Assembly: GCF_001422205.1 (NCBI RefSeq)
Contig: NZ_LMMJ01000008.1
Span: 486,915 to 550,914 of the forward strand
Direction: 5' to 3'
Origin: Curtobacterium sp. Leaf261
GTDB taxonomy: Bacteria; Actinomycetota; Actinomycetes; Actinomycetales; Microbacteriaceae
Length of the DNA stretch: 64,000 nt
A program made the translations under genes and the position numbers. The notes below the pieces were generated by a model, which searched no databases, was not told the origin of the DNA, and was given only the letters and a program-made list of their open reading frames with translations. This document shows, one piece after another, positions 17,049 through 26,007 of this stretch (position 1 is the first letter of the stretch; each line of letters starts with the position of its first letter).

Positions 17049-17091
17049 GCGCGGCGAACGCGGCCGGGCCGGACGCGGCTTGCGCTGGCGC

Positions 17092-17165
17092 GTGTTCTGA
17101 ACACGCCCGTCCACGCTGAACACCTGCATCCCGGTGTTCCCCGTGGACGGCCGTGTTCAGAACAC
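17092..17165. repeat. 74-base long inverted repeat between clpX and the M3 peptidase gene
   Basis: Arms of 33 bases pair almost perfectly: left arm begins GTGTTCTGAACACG and ends CTGAACACC; right arm is its complement with a few mismatches; the 8-base loop is TGCATCCC. The outer GTGTTC-T-GAACAC is itself palindromic. It sits between two converging genes and probably ends transcription from both sides. Confidence 0.85.
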
Positions 17166-17189
17166 CACGACAGACCCGGCCGTCCGGGC

Positions 17190-19214
17190 CTACTCCAGCC
17201 CGCGGCGACGCAGCAGCGGTCCGACCTCGGCGTCGCGCCCACGGAAGTCGCGGTAGGCCTCGAGCGGATCGCGTGACCCGCCGACGCCGAGCACGAGCGT
17301 GGCGAAGCGCTTGCCGGCGGTGCGTGACAGCCCGCCGTTCTCCCGGAACCACTCCACGGTGTCGGCGTCGAGCACCTCGCTCCAGATGTAGCCGTAGTAG
17401 CCGGCGTCGTACCCGCCCGCGAACGTGTGCGCGAAGTACGTCGATGAGTACCGCGTCGGGACCGCTGCGACGTCGAGCCCGGACACCGCGAGTGCCGCCG
17501 CCTCGAACGCGTCGACGTCGTCGACCTCGGCGGCCTGCGCCGCACTGAGCGAGTGCCAGGCCTGGTCGAGGACCGCCGCTGCCAGGTACTCGGTGGTGGA
17601 GAACCCCTCGTTGAACCCGTCGGTGTCGCTCAGCCCGAGCACGAGTTCCGCGGGCATCGGCTCACCGGTGTCGACGTGCCTGGCATAGTTCGCCAGGACC
17701 TCGGGCCAGGCGGTCCACATCTCGTTGACCTGGCTCGGGAACTCGACGAAGTCCCGCTCGACGTTGGTCCCGGAGAACCGCGGGTAGATGGTGCGCGCGA
17801 TGAGCCCGTGCAGCGCGTGGCCGAACTCGTGGAACAGCGTCTCGAGCTCGTCCTGGGTCAGCAGCGTCGAGGACCCCGCCGCGGGCTTGGGGATGTTCAG
17901 GTTGTTGATCACGACGGGCAGGGTCCCGATCAGCGACGACTGCTCGACGATGGGGTTCATCCACGCCCCACCCCGCTTGCCGTCCCGTGTGTAGAGGTCG
18001 AGCAGGTAGAGCCCGACCGCGGCGCCGTCCTCGTCGGCGACCTCGAAGACCCGGACCTCGTCGTTGTACCCCCGCAGGTCTTCGCGCTCGCTGAACCGGA
18101 GGCCGTAGAGCACGCCGGCTGCGAAGAACACGCCGTCGCGGAGGACCCGTTCGACCTCGAAGTACGGGCGCATGGCGGCGGAGTCGGCCGCGAACTGCTC
18201 GGAACGGAGGATCTCCGTGGCGTACGCCCAGTCCCAGGACTCCACCTCGTACCCGACCACCCGCGACCGTTCGTCATGCTCCGTCGCGGCGTTGGCTGCC
18301 GCCGCCGGAGCGAGCGAGGACAGCAGTCCCGCGACGGCCTCCGGGGACCCTGCGGTCTCGTCGGCGGTCACGGCGGCCGCGTGGGAGCGGAAGCCGAGGA
18401 GCTCGGCGCGCTCGGCACGGAGCCGCACGATGCGGAGCACCAGGTCGCGGTTGTCCCACTGGTTGCCGCGGCGACCTCGGGACAGCGACGCGCGCATGAT
18501 CCGTTCGCGGACGTCGCGGTTCACGAGCGACGCCAGGTACGGGTGTCCGGTGTACAGGGGCAGGGTGATGAGCCAGCCGTCGAGCCCCCTGGTCTCCGCG
18601 GCACCACGGGTCGCGGAGCGTGCGCCGTCGTCGAGGCCCTCGAGCTCGGCCTCGTCGGTGATCAGGACGGCGAGGTCGTTGGTGTCGTCGAGCAGGTTCC
18701 GCTCGAACTTCGTGGTGAGGGTCGAGAGCTCCTGGTTGAGCGCGGTGAGACGTTCCTTGCCGGTGTCATCGAGGCCGGCGCCGGCGAGGGTCATCTCGGT
18801 GTGGGTGCGTTCGACGAGCCGCAGGCTCTCGCCCCGGAGCCCGATGGCCTCGCGCTGCTCGTGGATCGCGGCGACCCGAGCGTAGAGCCGCGAGTCGAGG
18901 GTGATCGCGTCCCGATGCGCTGCGAGGAGCGGGGAGATCTCGGCCTCGAGGTCGTGCAGCGCATCCGTGGCGTCGGCGCCGGACACCGTGAAGAACACCA
19001 TGCCGACGCGGGAGAGCAGCTGACCAGATCGTTCGAGCGCGACGAGCGTGTTGTCGAAGGTGGGCTCACCGGTGTTCGTGGCGATGGCCTCGACCTCGGC
19101 GCGCTGGTCGCGCATGCCCTGCTCGAACGCCGGCCGGTAGTGCTCGACCCGGATGTCCCGGAACGGGGGGAGTGCGAAGGGGAGCGTGCTCTGGACGTCG
19201 AGTGGAGTGACCAT
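17190..19214 (-). CDS. dcp: M3-family zinc metallopeptidase (peptidyl-dipeptidase Dcp-like)
   Basis: 674 residues, the usual length for M3A enzymes. The zinc motif is HEFGH in LFHEFGHALHGL near residue 460, with the downstream Glu expected in the following helix. The N-terminal helical lobe and the SGTNVERDFVEFPSQ and GYDAGYYGYIWSEVLDAD stretches are hallmark regions. It degrades short peptides in the cytoplasm. ATG 19214 is six bases after TAGGCT (minus strand, 19226-19221), so a leaderless mRNA is likely. Dcp versus oligopeptidase A cannot be separated by eye. Confidence 0.9.
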   Translation of the reverse strand: MVTPLDVQSTLPFALPPFRDIRVEHYRPAFEQGMRDQRAEVEAIATNTGEPTFDNTLVALERSGQLLSRVGMVFFTVSGADATDALHDLEAEISPLLAAHRDAITLDSRLYARVAAIHEQREAIGLRGESLRLVERTHTEMTLAGAGLDDTGKERLTALNQELSTLTTKFERNLLDDTNDLAVLITDEAELEGLDDGARSATRGAAETRGLDGWLITLPLYTGHPYLASLVNRDVRERIMRASLSRGRRGNQWDNRDLVLRIVRLRAERAELLGFRSHAAAVTADETAGSPEAVAGLLSSLAPAAAANAATEHDERSRVVGYEVESWDWAYATEILRSEQFAADSAAMRPYFEVERVLRDGVFFAAGVLYGLRFSEREDLRGYNDEVRVFEVADEDGAAVGLYLLDLYTRDGKRGGAWMNPIVEQSSLIGTLPVVINNLNIPKPAAGSSTLLTQDELETLFHEFGHALHGLIARTIYPRFSGTNVERDFVEFPSQVNEMWTAWPEVLANYARHVDTGEPMPAELVLGLSDTDGFNEGFSTTEYLAAAVLDQAWHSLSAAQAAEVDDVDAFEAAALAVSGLDVAAVPTRYSSTYFAHTFAGGYDAGYYGYIWSEVLDADTVEWFRENGGLSRTAGKRFATLVLGVGGSRDPLEAYRDFRGRDAEVGPLLRRRGLE

Positions 19215-19239
19215 CGCCCCAGCCTAGAGACCGGGACCT

Positions 19240-19315
19240 TCCGCAAAACGCCAGGTTGGCCGCATCTCGCAGGGGTATTTCCCTGCGCGGACCGGCCAAC
19301 CTGGTGTTTTGCGGA
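19240..19315. repeat. 76-base long inverted repeat
   Basis: Left arm starts TCCGCAAAACGCCAGGTTGG and the right arm ends with its complement; a second inner stem GCAGGG/CCCTGC closes around GTATTT. It lies between the 83-residue gene (ending at 19342) and the start of the M3 peptidase gene on the same strand, so it likely separates two transcripts. A doubled TGCGGAGGAGT (19310-19331) flanks it. Confidence 0.85.
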
Positions 19316-19341
19316 GGAGTTGCGGAGGAGTTACCGGGGGG

Positions 19342-19593
19342 TCAGTCCTCTTCCGGGGCGTCGTCCGGGTTCGTGATCGCTGCCTCGCCGCGGGCGTCCA
19401 GGCGGATCGCCGTGCCGTCGTCGAGCTCCACCACGGGCTTCCGCTCGAGCCACGTCAACGTCCAGCGCCACGTCGATGCGTCCACCCCGTCACGCGAGAG
19501 CTCCGCCTCGACCTGTCGCACGGCGTCGACCACCGTCGCCGGCAGGTCGGACGGCGCCGCCTGCCCGACGCTCCATCGTGTGCCCAACTGCAT
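19342..19593 (-). CDS. Small conserved-type protein next to valS, 83 residues
   Basis: The product begins MQLGTRWSVGQAAPSDLPAT and ends with an acidic NPDDAPEED. It has a Trp-rich middle (STWRWTLTWLERKPVVELDDG) and no membrane segment. ATG 19593 is preceded by GGAGG at a good distance; that Shine-Dalgarno belongs to a copy of the dispersed word GTGCCTCCAGTCCG read on the other strand. It follows valS on the same strand by 68 bases and is probably co-transcribed with it. I do not recognise a characterised family; the compact beta-like pattern suggests a small cytosolic domain. Confidence 0.75.
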   Translation of the reverse strand: MQLGTRWSVGQAAPSDLPATVVDAVRQVEAELSRDGVDASTWRWTLTWLERKPVVELDDGTAIRLDARGEAAITNPDDAPEED

Positions 19594-19661
19594 CCGTGCC
19601 TCCAGTCCGTGTGCTGCTCGGGGTGCACCGGACGCGATGCCCGCGTCCGGTGCGGGACCGC

Positions 19662-22286
19662 CTACGCGGCGTCCGGATCCTCGAGCTCGATCTCGACGAC
19701 CGCCAGGTCCGGGCCGTCGACGAACGACAGGGCCTGGATCCGCCCCACGGCCGCGAGGTCCACGGCGGCCTGCTCGAGCAGCTCGCGGACACCACCCGGT
19801 GCCGCGATGACCGCACGCGTCACGGGGGTCTTCTGCGATGCCTTGGCGGCGGTCTTCGCCCCGCGGATCCCGATGAGCGCCTGTCCGACGACGTCGAGCA
19901 GACCCGTCGTGCCGGTGGTCACCGACCCGGCCGACGCCGACCCCGCCGCGTCGGTGAGCGACGCAGACGTCGGCCAGGAGGCACGGTGCACGCTGTCGTC
20001 GTGGGTCCAGGACCACACTTCCTCGGTCGCGAACGGGAGGAACGGTGCGAGCAGACGGAGCAGCGCATCGATCGCAACGCGGAGCGCGAGCACCGCGCTC
20101 GCCTGGGTCTCGTGCGTCGCGTCCGGTGCGGTGCCGTACGCGCGCTCCTTGACGAGCTCGAGGTAGTCGTCGCAGAACGTCCAGAAGAACCGCTCGGTCT
20201 GCTCGAGGGCGCGGGCGTGGTCGTAGCCCTCGAACGCCGTCGTCGCCTGGTCGATCACGGTGCCCAAGCTCGCGAGCATGTCGATGTCGAGTGCCTCGGT
20301 GACCGCGTGTGCGCCGGCGGGGACCTCGAACGAGTAGACGAACTTGGCCGCGTTCAGGACCTTGATCGCGAGACGACGGCCGACCTTGATCTGCTTCGGG
20401 TTCTGCGGGTCGAACGCCGCGTCGACGCCGAGGCGGGAAGACGCCGCCCAGTAGCGGACCGCGTCGGCGCCGTGCGCCTCGAGCATGCTGAGCGGCGTGA
20501 CGACGTTGCCCTTGGACTTCGACATCTTCTTGCGGTCGGGGTCGACGATGAACCCGGACACCGACGCGTTCGCCCACGGGGCCACGCCGTCCTCGAGCTG
20601 CGCGCGGAGGGCGGTGGTGAACAGCCAGGTGCGGATGATGTCCTGCGCCTGCGGGCGGACGTCGTACGGGTAGACCATCCCGAAGAGCTCCGGGTCCTGC
20701 TCCCACTTGCCGGCGAGCTGCGGGGTCAGGGACGAGGTCGCCCAGGTGTCCATGACGTCGAGCTCCCCGACGAAGCCGCCGGCGACACCGCGCTGGGACT
20801 CGTCGTACCCGGGGGCCGCGTCGGACGCCGGGTCGACCGGGAGCTGCGCCTCGGTCGGCACGATGGGCTGGTCGAACACCGGGTTGCCGTCACCGTCGAG
20901 CGGGTACCAGACCGGGATCGGCACGCCGAAGAAGCGCTGGCGGCTGATGAGCCAGTCGCCGGCCAGGCCCTTCACCCAGTTCTCGTAGCGGACCCGCATG
21001 AAGTCGGGGTGGAACGCGATCTGTTCGCCGCGCTCGAGGAGTGTGTCCTTGAGCGCCGCGTCGCGGGAGCCGTTCACGATGTACCACTGCCGGGTCGACA
21101 CGATCTCGAGCGGCTTGTCGCCCTTCTCGAAGAACTTGACCGGGTGGGTGATCTTCTTGATCTCGCCGACGAGCTCACCGGAGGCGGTGAGGGCGTCCAC
21201 GACGACCTGCTTGGCCGAGAACACGGTCTTGCCGGCCATCTCGCCGTACACCCGCTGGCCCTGCTCGCTCGTGATCCAGTCGGGCTGCTCGCTCCGCACG
21301 CGTCCGTCGAACCCGAGCACCGAGCGGTTCGGGAGCTGCAGCTCGCGCCACCACACCACGTCGGTCGTGTCGCCGAACGTGCAGATCATCGCGATGCCGG
21401 CACCCTTGTCCTGCTGCGCGAGGTGGTGTGCGAGCACCGGGACCTCGACGTCGAACAGGGGGGAGCGGACCGTCGTGCCGAAGAGGTCCTGGAACCGCTC
21501 GTCGTCCGGGTGCGCGACGAGGGCGACGCACGCCGGCAGGAGCTCCGGGCGGGTGGTCTGGATGACGATGTCGCCGCTGCCGTCGGACTTGTGGAACGCG
21601 ATGCCGTGGTACGCCCCCGGCATGTCCTTGTCCTCGAGCTCCGCCTGCGCGACCGCGGTGCGGAACGTCACGTCCCAGAGGGTCGGGGCGTCGGCCTGGT
21701 ACGCCTCGCCGCGGGCGAGGTTCCGGAGGAAGGCCTTCTGCGCGATCGCCTGGGAGTCGTCGCCGATGGTGCGGTACGTCTGCGTCCAGTCGACCGAGAG
21801 GCCGAGGGTGCGCCAGACCTCCTCGAACTGCTGCTCGTCCTCGACGGTGAGGCGCTCGCAGAGCTCGATGAAGTTGCGGCGCGAGATCGCGATCTGGTCG
21901 GCGGCCTTGGAGGACTTGCCGTCACCGCCCTCGAACGGCGGCGTGAAGTCGGCGTCGTACGGCAGGGACGGGTCGCAGCGGACGCCGTAGTAGTTCTGCA
22001 CGCGACGCTCGGTCGGCAGGCCGTTGTCGTCCCAGCCCATCGGGTAGAAGACGCGCTTGCCGCGCATCCGCTCGAAGCGGGCCTTGACGTCGGTGTGCGT
22101 GTACGAGAACACGTGGCCGATGTGCAGCGAGCCGGAGGCGGTCGGTGGCGGGGTGTCGATCGAGAAGACGTCGGCACGGGTCGCACCGTCGCGGTCGAAG
22201 CGGTAGGTGCCGTCCTGCTCCCACTGCGGGCCCCAGACCTGCTCGAGTCCGTCGACGCTGGGCTTGTCGGGCATGGGCTTGGTCAT
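19662..22286 (-). CDS. valS: Valyl-tRNA synthetase
   Basis: 874 residues, class Ia aminoacyl-tRNA synthetase that charges tRNA-Val in the cytoplasm. The HIGH motif is LHIGHVF near residue 55, the editing (CP1) domain lies in the middle (TTRPELLPACVALVAHPDDERF), KMSKS appears exactly (DRKKMSKSKGNVV) near residue 585, and an anticodon-binding helical domain follows. The short C-terminal coiled-coil arm seems reduced. ATG 22286 is supported by GGAAGG upstream; longer starts lack a site. No T-box is seen in the 258-base gap shared with the divergent MHS transporter gene, unlike ileS in this window. Confidence 0.96.
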   Translation of the reverse strand: MTKPMPDKPSVDGLEQVWGPQWEQDGTYRFDRDGATRADVFSIDTPPPTASGSLHIGHVFSYTHTDVKARFERMRGKRVFYPMGWDDNGLPTERRVQNYYGVRCDPSLPYDADFTPPFEGGDGKSSKAADQIAISRRNFIELCERLTVEDEQQFEEVWRTLGLSVDWTQTYRTIGDDSQAIAQKAFLRNLARGEAYQADAPTLWDVTFRTAVAQAELEDKDMPGAYHGIAFHKSDGSGDIVIQTTRPELLPACVALVAHPDDERFQDLFGTTVRSPLFDVEVPVLAHHLAQQDKGAGIAMICTFGDTTDVVWWRELQLPNRSVLGFDGRVRSEQPDWITSEQGQRVYGEMAGKTVFSAKQVVVDALTASGELVGEIKKITHPVKFFEKGDKPLEIVSTRQWYIVNGSRDAALKDTLLERGEQIAFHPDFMRVRYENWVKGLAGDWLISRQRFFGVPIPVWYPLDGDGNPVFDQPIVPTEAQLPVDPASDAAPGYDESQRGVAGGFVGELDVMDTWATSSLTPQLAGKWEQDPELFGMVYPYDVRPQAQDIIRTWLFTTALRAQLEDGVAPWANASVSGFIVDPDRKKMSKSKGNVVTPLSMLEAHGADAVRYWAASSRLGVDAAFDPQNPKQIKVGRRLAIKVLNAAKFVYSFEVPAGAHAVTEALDIDMLASLGTVIDQATTAFEGYDHARALEQTERFFWTFCDDYLELVKERAYGTAPDATHETQASAVLALRVAIDALLRLLAPFLPFATEEVWSWTHDDSVHRASWPTSASLTDAAGSASAGSVTTGTTGLLDVVGQALIGIRGAKTAAKASQKTPVTRAVIAAPGGVRELLEQAAVDLAAVGRIQALSFVDGPDLAVVEIELEDPDAA

Positions 22287-22544
22287 GGGGAGCCTTCCGT
22301 TCCTGTGTGCGGCACCGAGTCGGTGAAGAGGTGCCTGAGTGTCACGCGCGCTGCGTGGACCGGTCGGCACGCATGCACCGACCGGGTCGTCCCAGGGTAG
22401 CGGGCGGCGTTCGTTACCGGTGCATTTCGTACCGCTGTGTGATCCCTGGTAAGCTCCTCAGGTTTGTTCGGCGGGTCCTGGCCCGCGAGACTCCGCACCG
22501 CCGCGCCCGTCGGGCTCCACCACGTCACCCGACCCCGGAGGATC

Positions 22545-24131
22545 ATGCCGAAACGACCGAACGACACCCAGCAGAGCACCGGACCGTCCGCCCCGGACGC
22601 CGCCCCGTCCCGGCCGATCAGGTCGAAGGGCGCCGCCAAGCGCGCACGCCGGAAGCTCACGCCCGACGACGTCACGGTGGTCGAGGAGTCGCTCCTGAAG
22701 CGAGCCGTCGCCGCCGCAGCCCTCGGCAACGCGATGGAGTGGTTCGACTTCGGTGTGTTCGCCTACCTCGCCACGACGCTCGGCAGGGTGTTCTTCCCGT
22801 CGGACGACCCGACCGCCTCGACGCTGTCCGCGCTCGCGACGTTCACGGCGGCGTTCGTCGTCCGGCCGATCGGTGGCGCGTTCTTCGGACCGCTCGGTGA
22901 CCGCATCGGGCGTCAGAAGGTGCTCGCGCTGACGATGATCCTGATGGCCGCCGGCACGTTCGCCATCGGCCTGCTGCCCGGCTACACCCAGGTCGGTGTC
23001 TGGGCGGCCGTGCTGCTCCTGCTCGCCCGACTGCTCCAGGGGTTCTCGACGGGTGGTGAGTACGGCGGTGCTGCGACCTTCATCGCGGAGTACTCCCCGG
23101 ACAAGCGACGCGGGTTCATGGGCTCGTGGCTCGAGTTCGGCACACTCGCCGGGTACGTCCTCGGCGCCTCGCTCGTCACGGCCCTGCAGTTCGGCCTCTC
23201 CGAGGACGCCATGCTCGGCTGGGGCTGGCGGATCCCGTTCCTCGTCGCCGGTCCGCTCGGCATCGTCGGGCTCTACCTCCGGCTGAAGCTCGAGGAGACC
23301 CCCGCGTTCCAGAAGCAGCAGGAGCAGGCCGCCGAGCGCGAGCAGCAGAAGACCCCGGTGCTCCGGCTGTTCGGTGAGCACTGGCGCGCACTCGTGGTGT
23401 GCATCGGCCTCGTGCTGGTGTTCAACGTCACCGACTACATGCTGCTGTCGTACATGCCGACGTACCTGTCCGAGACGCTCGGTGGTGACGCCACGATCGG
23501 CCTCCTGCTCATCGTGATCGTGATGATCGTGATGATGGTCGTGATCACCTTCGGCGGCAAGATCTCGGACAAGTTCGGTCGTCGGCCGGTCCTCTTCGCC
23601 GGCTGCATCGGGTTCTTCGTGCTGTCCTGGCCGGCGCTCAAGCTCATCCAGAGCGGCAGCGACCTCGGGGTCTTCGCGGGGCTGCTCATCCTCGGCCTGG
23701 TGCTCGTCACGTTCACCTCGACGATGCCGTCCACGCTCCCCGCGCTGTTCCCGACGATCATCCGCTACGGGGCCCTCGCCGTCGCGTTCAACGTGTCCGT
23801 GTCGCTCTTCGGTGGGACGACCCCGCTCTTCACCGAGGCGCTCGTCAAGGCCGCGAGCGACGCCGGGTACGCCTGGGCGTCGGACATCCCGGCGTTCTAC
23901 CTGATGGCCGCGGCGCTCATCGGGCTCGTCGCGGTGTTCTTCACGAAGGAGACCGCGAAGGAGCCGCTCCTCGGGTCCGGGCCGACGGTCGGTTCCGAGG
24001 AGGACGCCCGCGATCTCATCGAGCAGTACGACGACCCGTCGAGCGAGTTCGCCCGGTCGGACTGGGCAAAGGACTTCGCGACGAGCCAGATGGACGTCGT
24101 CCCGCCGCAGGAGGCGTCGACCTCGAAGTAG
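22545..24131 (+). CDS. MFS transporter, metabolite:H+ symporter (ProP/ShiA-like)
   Basis: 528 residues, 12 membrane helices. The MHS-family start GNAMEWFDFGVFAYLATTLGRVFFP is at about residues 58-82, with the RPIGG...GDRIGRQKVL loop between helices 2 and 3 and a GGEYGGAATFIAEYSPDKRRGF segment. Basic and acidic hydrophilic tails extend at both ends (~55 residues before helix 1, ~60 after helix 12). Likely proton-coupled uptake of an osmolyte or organic acid; the substrate is unresolved. ATG 22545 follows CGGAGGA. Divergent from valS; ends at a 54-bp palindrome. Confidence 0.9.
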   Translation: MPKRPNDTQQSTGPSAPDAAPSRPIRSKGAAKRARRKLTPDDVTVVEESLLKRAVAAAALGNAMEWFDFGVFAYLATTLGRVFFPSDDPTASTLSALATFTAAFVVRPIGGAFFGPLGDRIGRQKVLALTMILMAAGTFAIGLLPGYTQVGVWAAVLLLLARLLQGFSTGGEYGGAATFIAEYSPDKRRGFMGSWLEFGTLAGYVLGASLVTALQFGLSEDAMLGWGWRIPFLVAGPLGIVGLYLRLKLEETPAFQKQQEQAAEREQQKTPVLRLFGEHWRALVVCIGLVLVFNVTDYMLLSYMPTYLSETLGGDATIGLLLIVIVMIVMMVVITFGGKISDKFGRRPVLFAGCIGFFVLSWPALKLIQSGSDLGVFAGLLILGLVLVTFTSTMPSTLPALFPTIIRYGALAVAFNVSVSLFGGTTPLFTEALVKAASDAGYAWASDIPAFYLMAAALIGLVAVFFTKETAKEPLLGSGPTVGSEEDARDLIEQYDDPSSEFARSDWAKDFATSQMDVVPPQEASTSK

Positions 24132-24143
24132 TGGATCGGGGTT

Positions 24144-24197
24144 GAGAAGTGCCCATCCGTCGCCTGCCGTCCGGCACCCGACAGATGGGCACTTCTC
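24144..24197. repeat. 54-bp palindromic repeat, copy 2
   Basis: Left arm GAGAAGTGCCCATCCGTCG, 16-base centre with its own TGCC/GGCA stem, right arm CGACAGATGGGCACTTCTC. The right arm is identical to that of copy 3. It lies between the convergent MHS transporter and peptide ABC ATPase genes; its last two bases fall in the ATPase stop codon. Confidence 0.88.
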
Positions 24198-26007
24198 ACG
24201 CGGTTCCCGAGGCGGTTCCCGGGGCCGGGGCGGGGGCGGGGCCGGGCGTGCGCAGGCGCTCGGCGGCCGCGAGCAGGGCCGCCGTCACGGGGTGCGACGG
24301 CTGCGCGAGGACCGTCGCCGCCGGCCCGGCCTCCACCACCACGCCCGCGTCCATGACGAGCACGTCGTCACTCATCCGGCGCACGGCATCGAGGTCGTGC
24401 GACACGAACACCATCGCCGTCCCGGTCTCCCGCTGCAGCCGTTCCAGGAGCCCCAGCACCGAGTCCTGCACGGCGGCATCGAGTGCGGTGACGGGTTCGT
24501 CGAGCACGAGGACGCCCGGCTCGGTGGCGAGTGCCCGAGCGATCGCGAGTCGCTGTCGCTGCCCGCCTGACAGCGAGACGGGGGAGCGGTGTCGGAGTGC
24601 GGGGTCGAGGTCGACCCGCACGAGGGCCGCGTCGACCGCGTCGGACACCGCACCCGAGGCGCGACGGGCCCGGCCACCGGTCAGGACGTCCACGAGGACC
24701 CGTTCGACGTCCCACCGCTCGTCGAACGTCGCTCCGGGGTCCTGCACGACGGCAGCGATCCGGTGCCGGCGCGCACGACGATCCGCCTCGGCGAGGGGTG
24801 CCCACGGCTCGTCGTCGAGGGTCACGGAGCCCCTGTCCGGCGCGTGCAACCCGAGGAGCATCCGCACGAGCGTCGTCTTGCCGGAGCCGGAGGCCCCCAC
24901 GACGCCGAGCGTCCGGCCCCGGCGTGCGACGAGTTCGACGTCGGCGACGACCGGACGACCGTCGAACGACGCGCCGAGACCGGTCCCGCGCAGCACAACG
25001 TCGGCCTGGAGGCCCGGGCCCGCGTCCGCCCCGTCGCGCACGTCCCGCGCACCCCACGCACCCCGCACACCGGTTGCGCCCCGCGCGTCCTGCGGGCCCC
25101 GCGCGTCGACGGTGCCGCGCGCGTCCCGCAGACCCCGCGCATCCGACCGCCCGGACGCCGCCGCGGCGACGAGCGCCCGCGTGACCGGGTGCACGGGGGA
25201 CTCGAGGACGGTGGCGGTGCTGCCGGTCTCCACGATCCTCCCGTCCGACACCACCGCGACCCGGTCCGCCCACCCGGCCACGAGCCCCATGTCGTGCGTG
25301 ATGAGCAGGACCCCCGCCCCCGCCTCCTGCGCGGCGCGGAGGGTCTCCATCACCGTGACCGACACCCCCGCGTCGAGCGCGGTGGTCGGCTCGTCGGCCA
25401 CGAGGAGCGTCGGTTCGCCGACGATCGCCGCTGCGATGAGCGCCCGTTGGCGCATGCCTCCGGACAGCGTCCCGGCGCGGCGACCGTTCGACGCGAGCGC
25501 CGGGTCGAGCCCGACCTGCTCGAGGACGGCCCCGACCCGGTCGGCTCGCTCGCGCGCGCTGAGACGGGTGTGCAGGCGGAGGGCGTCGGCGACCTCGCGG
25601 CCGACGGGGCGCAGCGGGTCGAGGGCGCCGAGGGCCTCCTGGCCGACGTACCCGACGCTCGTGCCACGGATCCGCCGCCACTCGCGTTCCGTTGCCCGCC
25701 GGAGGTCCCGCCCCTCGACGGCGAGTCGATCGGCCGCCACGGACGCGCCGGGCGCCGAGAGCCCGAGGGCGGCGCGCGCCGTGACGGACTTGCCGGACCC
25801 CGACGGCCCGACGAGCGCGACACACTCGCCACGAGCGACGCTCAGGTCGATGCCGCCGACGATCTCGGTGCCGTCGATCCGGACGCTCAGCCCGACGATG
25901 TCGAGCACGGGAACACCGTCATCCGGGGAGAACACCCGGACGGGAGTGTCCCTGTCGGATCCGCGTGTGCGACTGCCGCGCACGGGTTCGCCCGACGCCG
26001 CGCTCAC
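24196..26007 (-). CDS. Fused peptide ABC transporter ATP-binding protein (second system)
   Basis: 603 residues with two ATPase domains. Domain 1: Walker A GPSGSGKS, signature LSGGMRQR, Walker B LLVADEPTTALD. Domain 2: Walker A GASGSGKT, signature LSGGQRQR, Walker B VLVLDEPVTALD. The linker is unusual: a run of DARG/ARGxxD-like repeats (about residues 290-325, DNA 25030-25145). GTG 26007 overlaps the DppC stop (GTGA); the longer frame upstream would overlap the permease gene. Last gene of a four-gene peptide or nickel importer operon. Confidence 0.93.
   Translation of the reverse strand: MSAASGEPVRGSRTRGSDRDTPVRVFSPDDGVPVLDIVGLSVRIDGTEIVGGIDLSVARGECVALVGPSGSGKSVTARAALGLSAPGASVAADRLAVEGRDLRRATEREWRRIRGTSVGYVGQEALGALDPLRPVGREVADALRLHTRLSARERADRVGAVLEQVGLDPALASNGRRAGTLSGGMRQRALIAAAIVGEPTLLVADEPTTALDAGVSVTVMETLRAAQEAGAGVLLITHDMGLVAGWADRVAVVSDGRIVETGSTATVLESPVHPVTRALVAAAASGRSDARGLRDARGTVDARGPQDARGATGVRGAWGARDVRDGADAGPGLQADVVLRGTGLGASFDGRPVVADVELVARRGRTLGVVGASGSGKTTLVRMLLGLHAPDRGSVTLDDEPWAPLAEADRRARRHRIAAVVQDPGATFDERWDVERVLVDVLTGGRARRASGAVSDAVDAALVRVDLDPALRHRSPVSLSGGQRQRLAIARALATEPGVLVLDEPVTALDAAVQDSVLGLLERLQRETGTAMVFVSHDLDAVRRMSDDVLVMDAGVVVEAGPAATVLAQPSHPVTAALLAAAERLRTPGPAPAPAPGTASGTA

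Noticed and set aside
19476..22400. A 974-residue plus-strand frame across valS
   Set aside because: It is antisense to an intact valS and shows no recognisable domain, only composition-driven openness.
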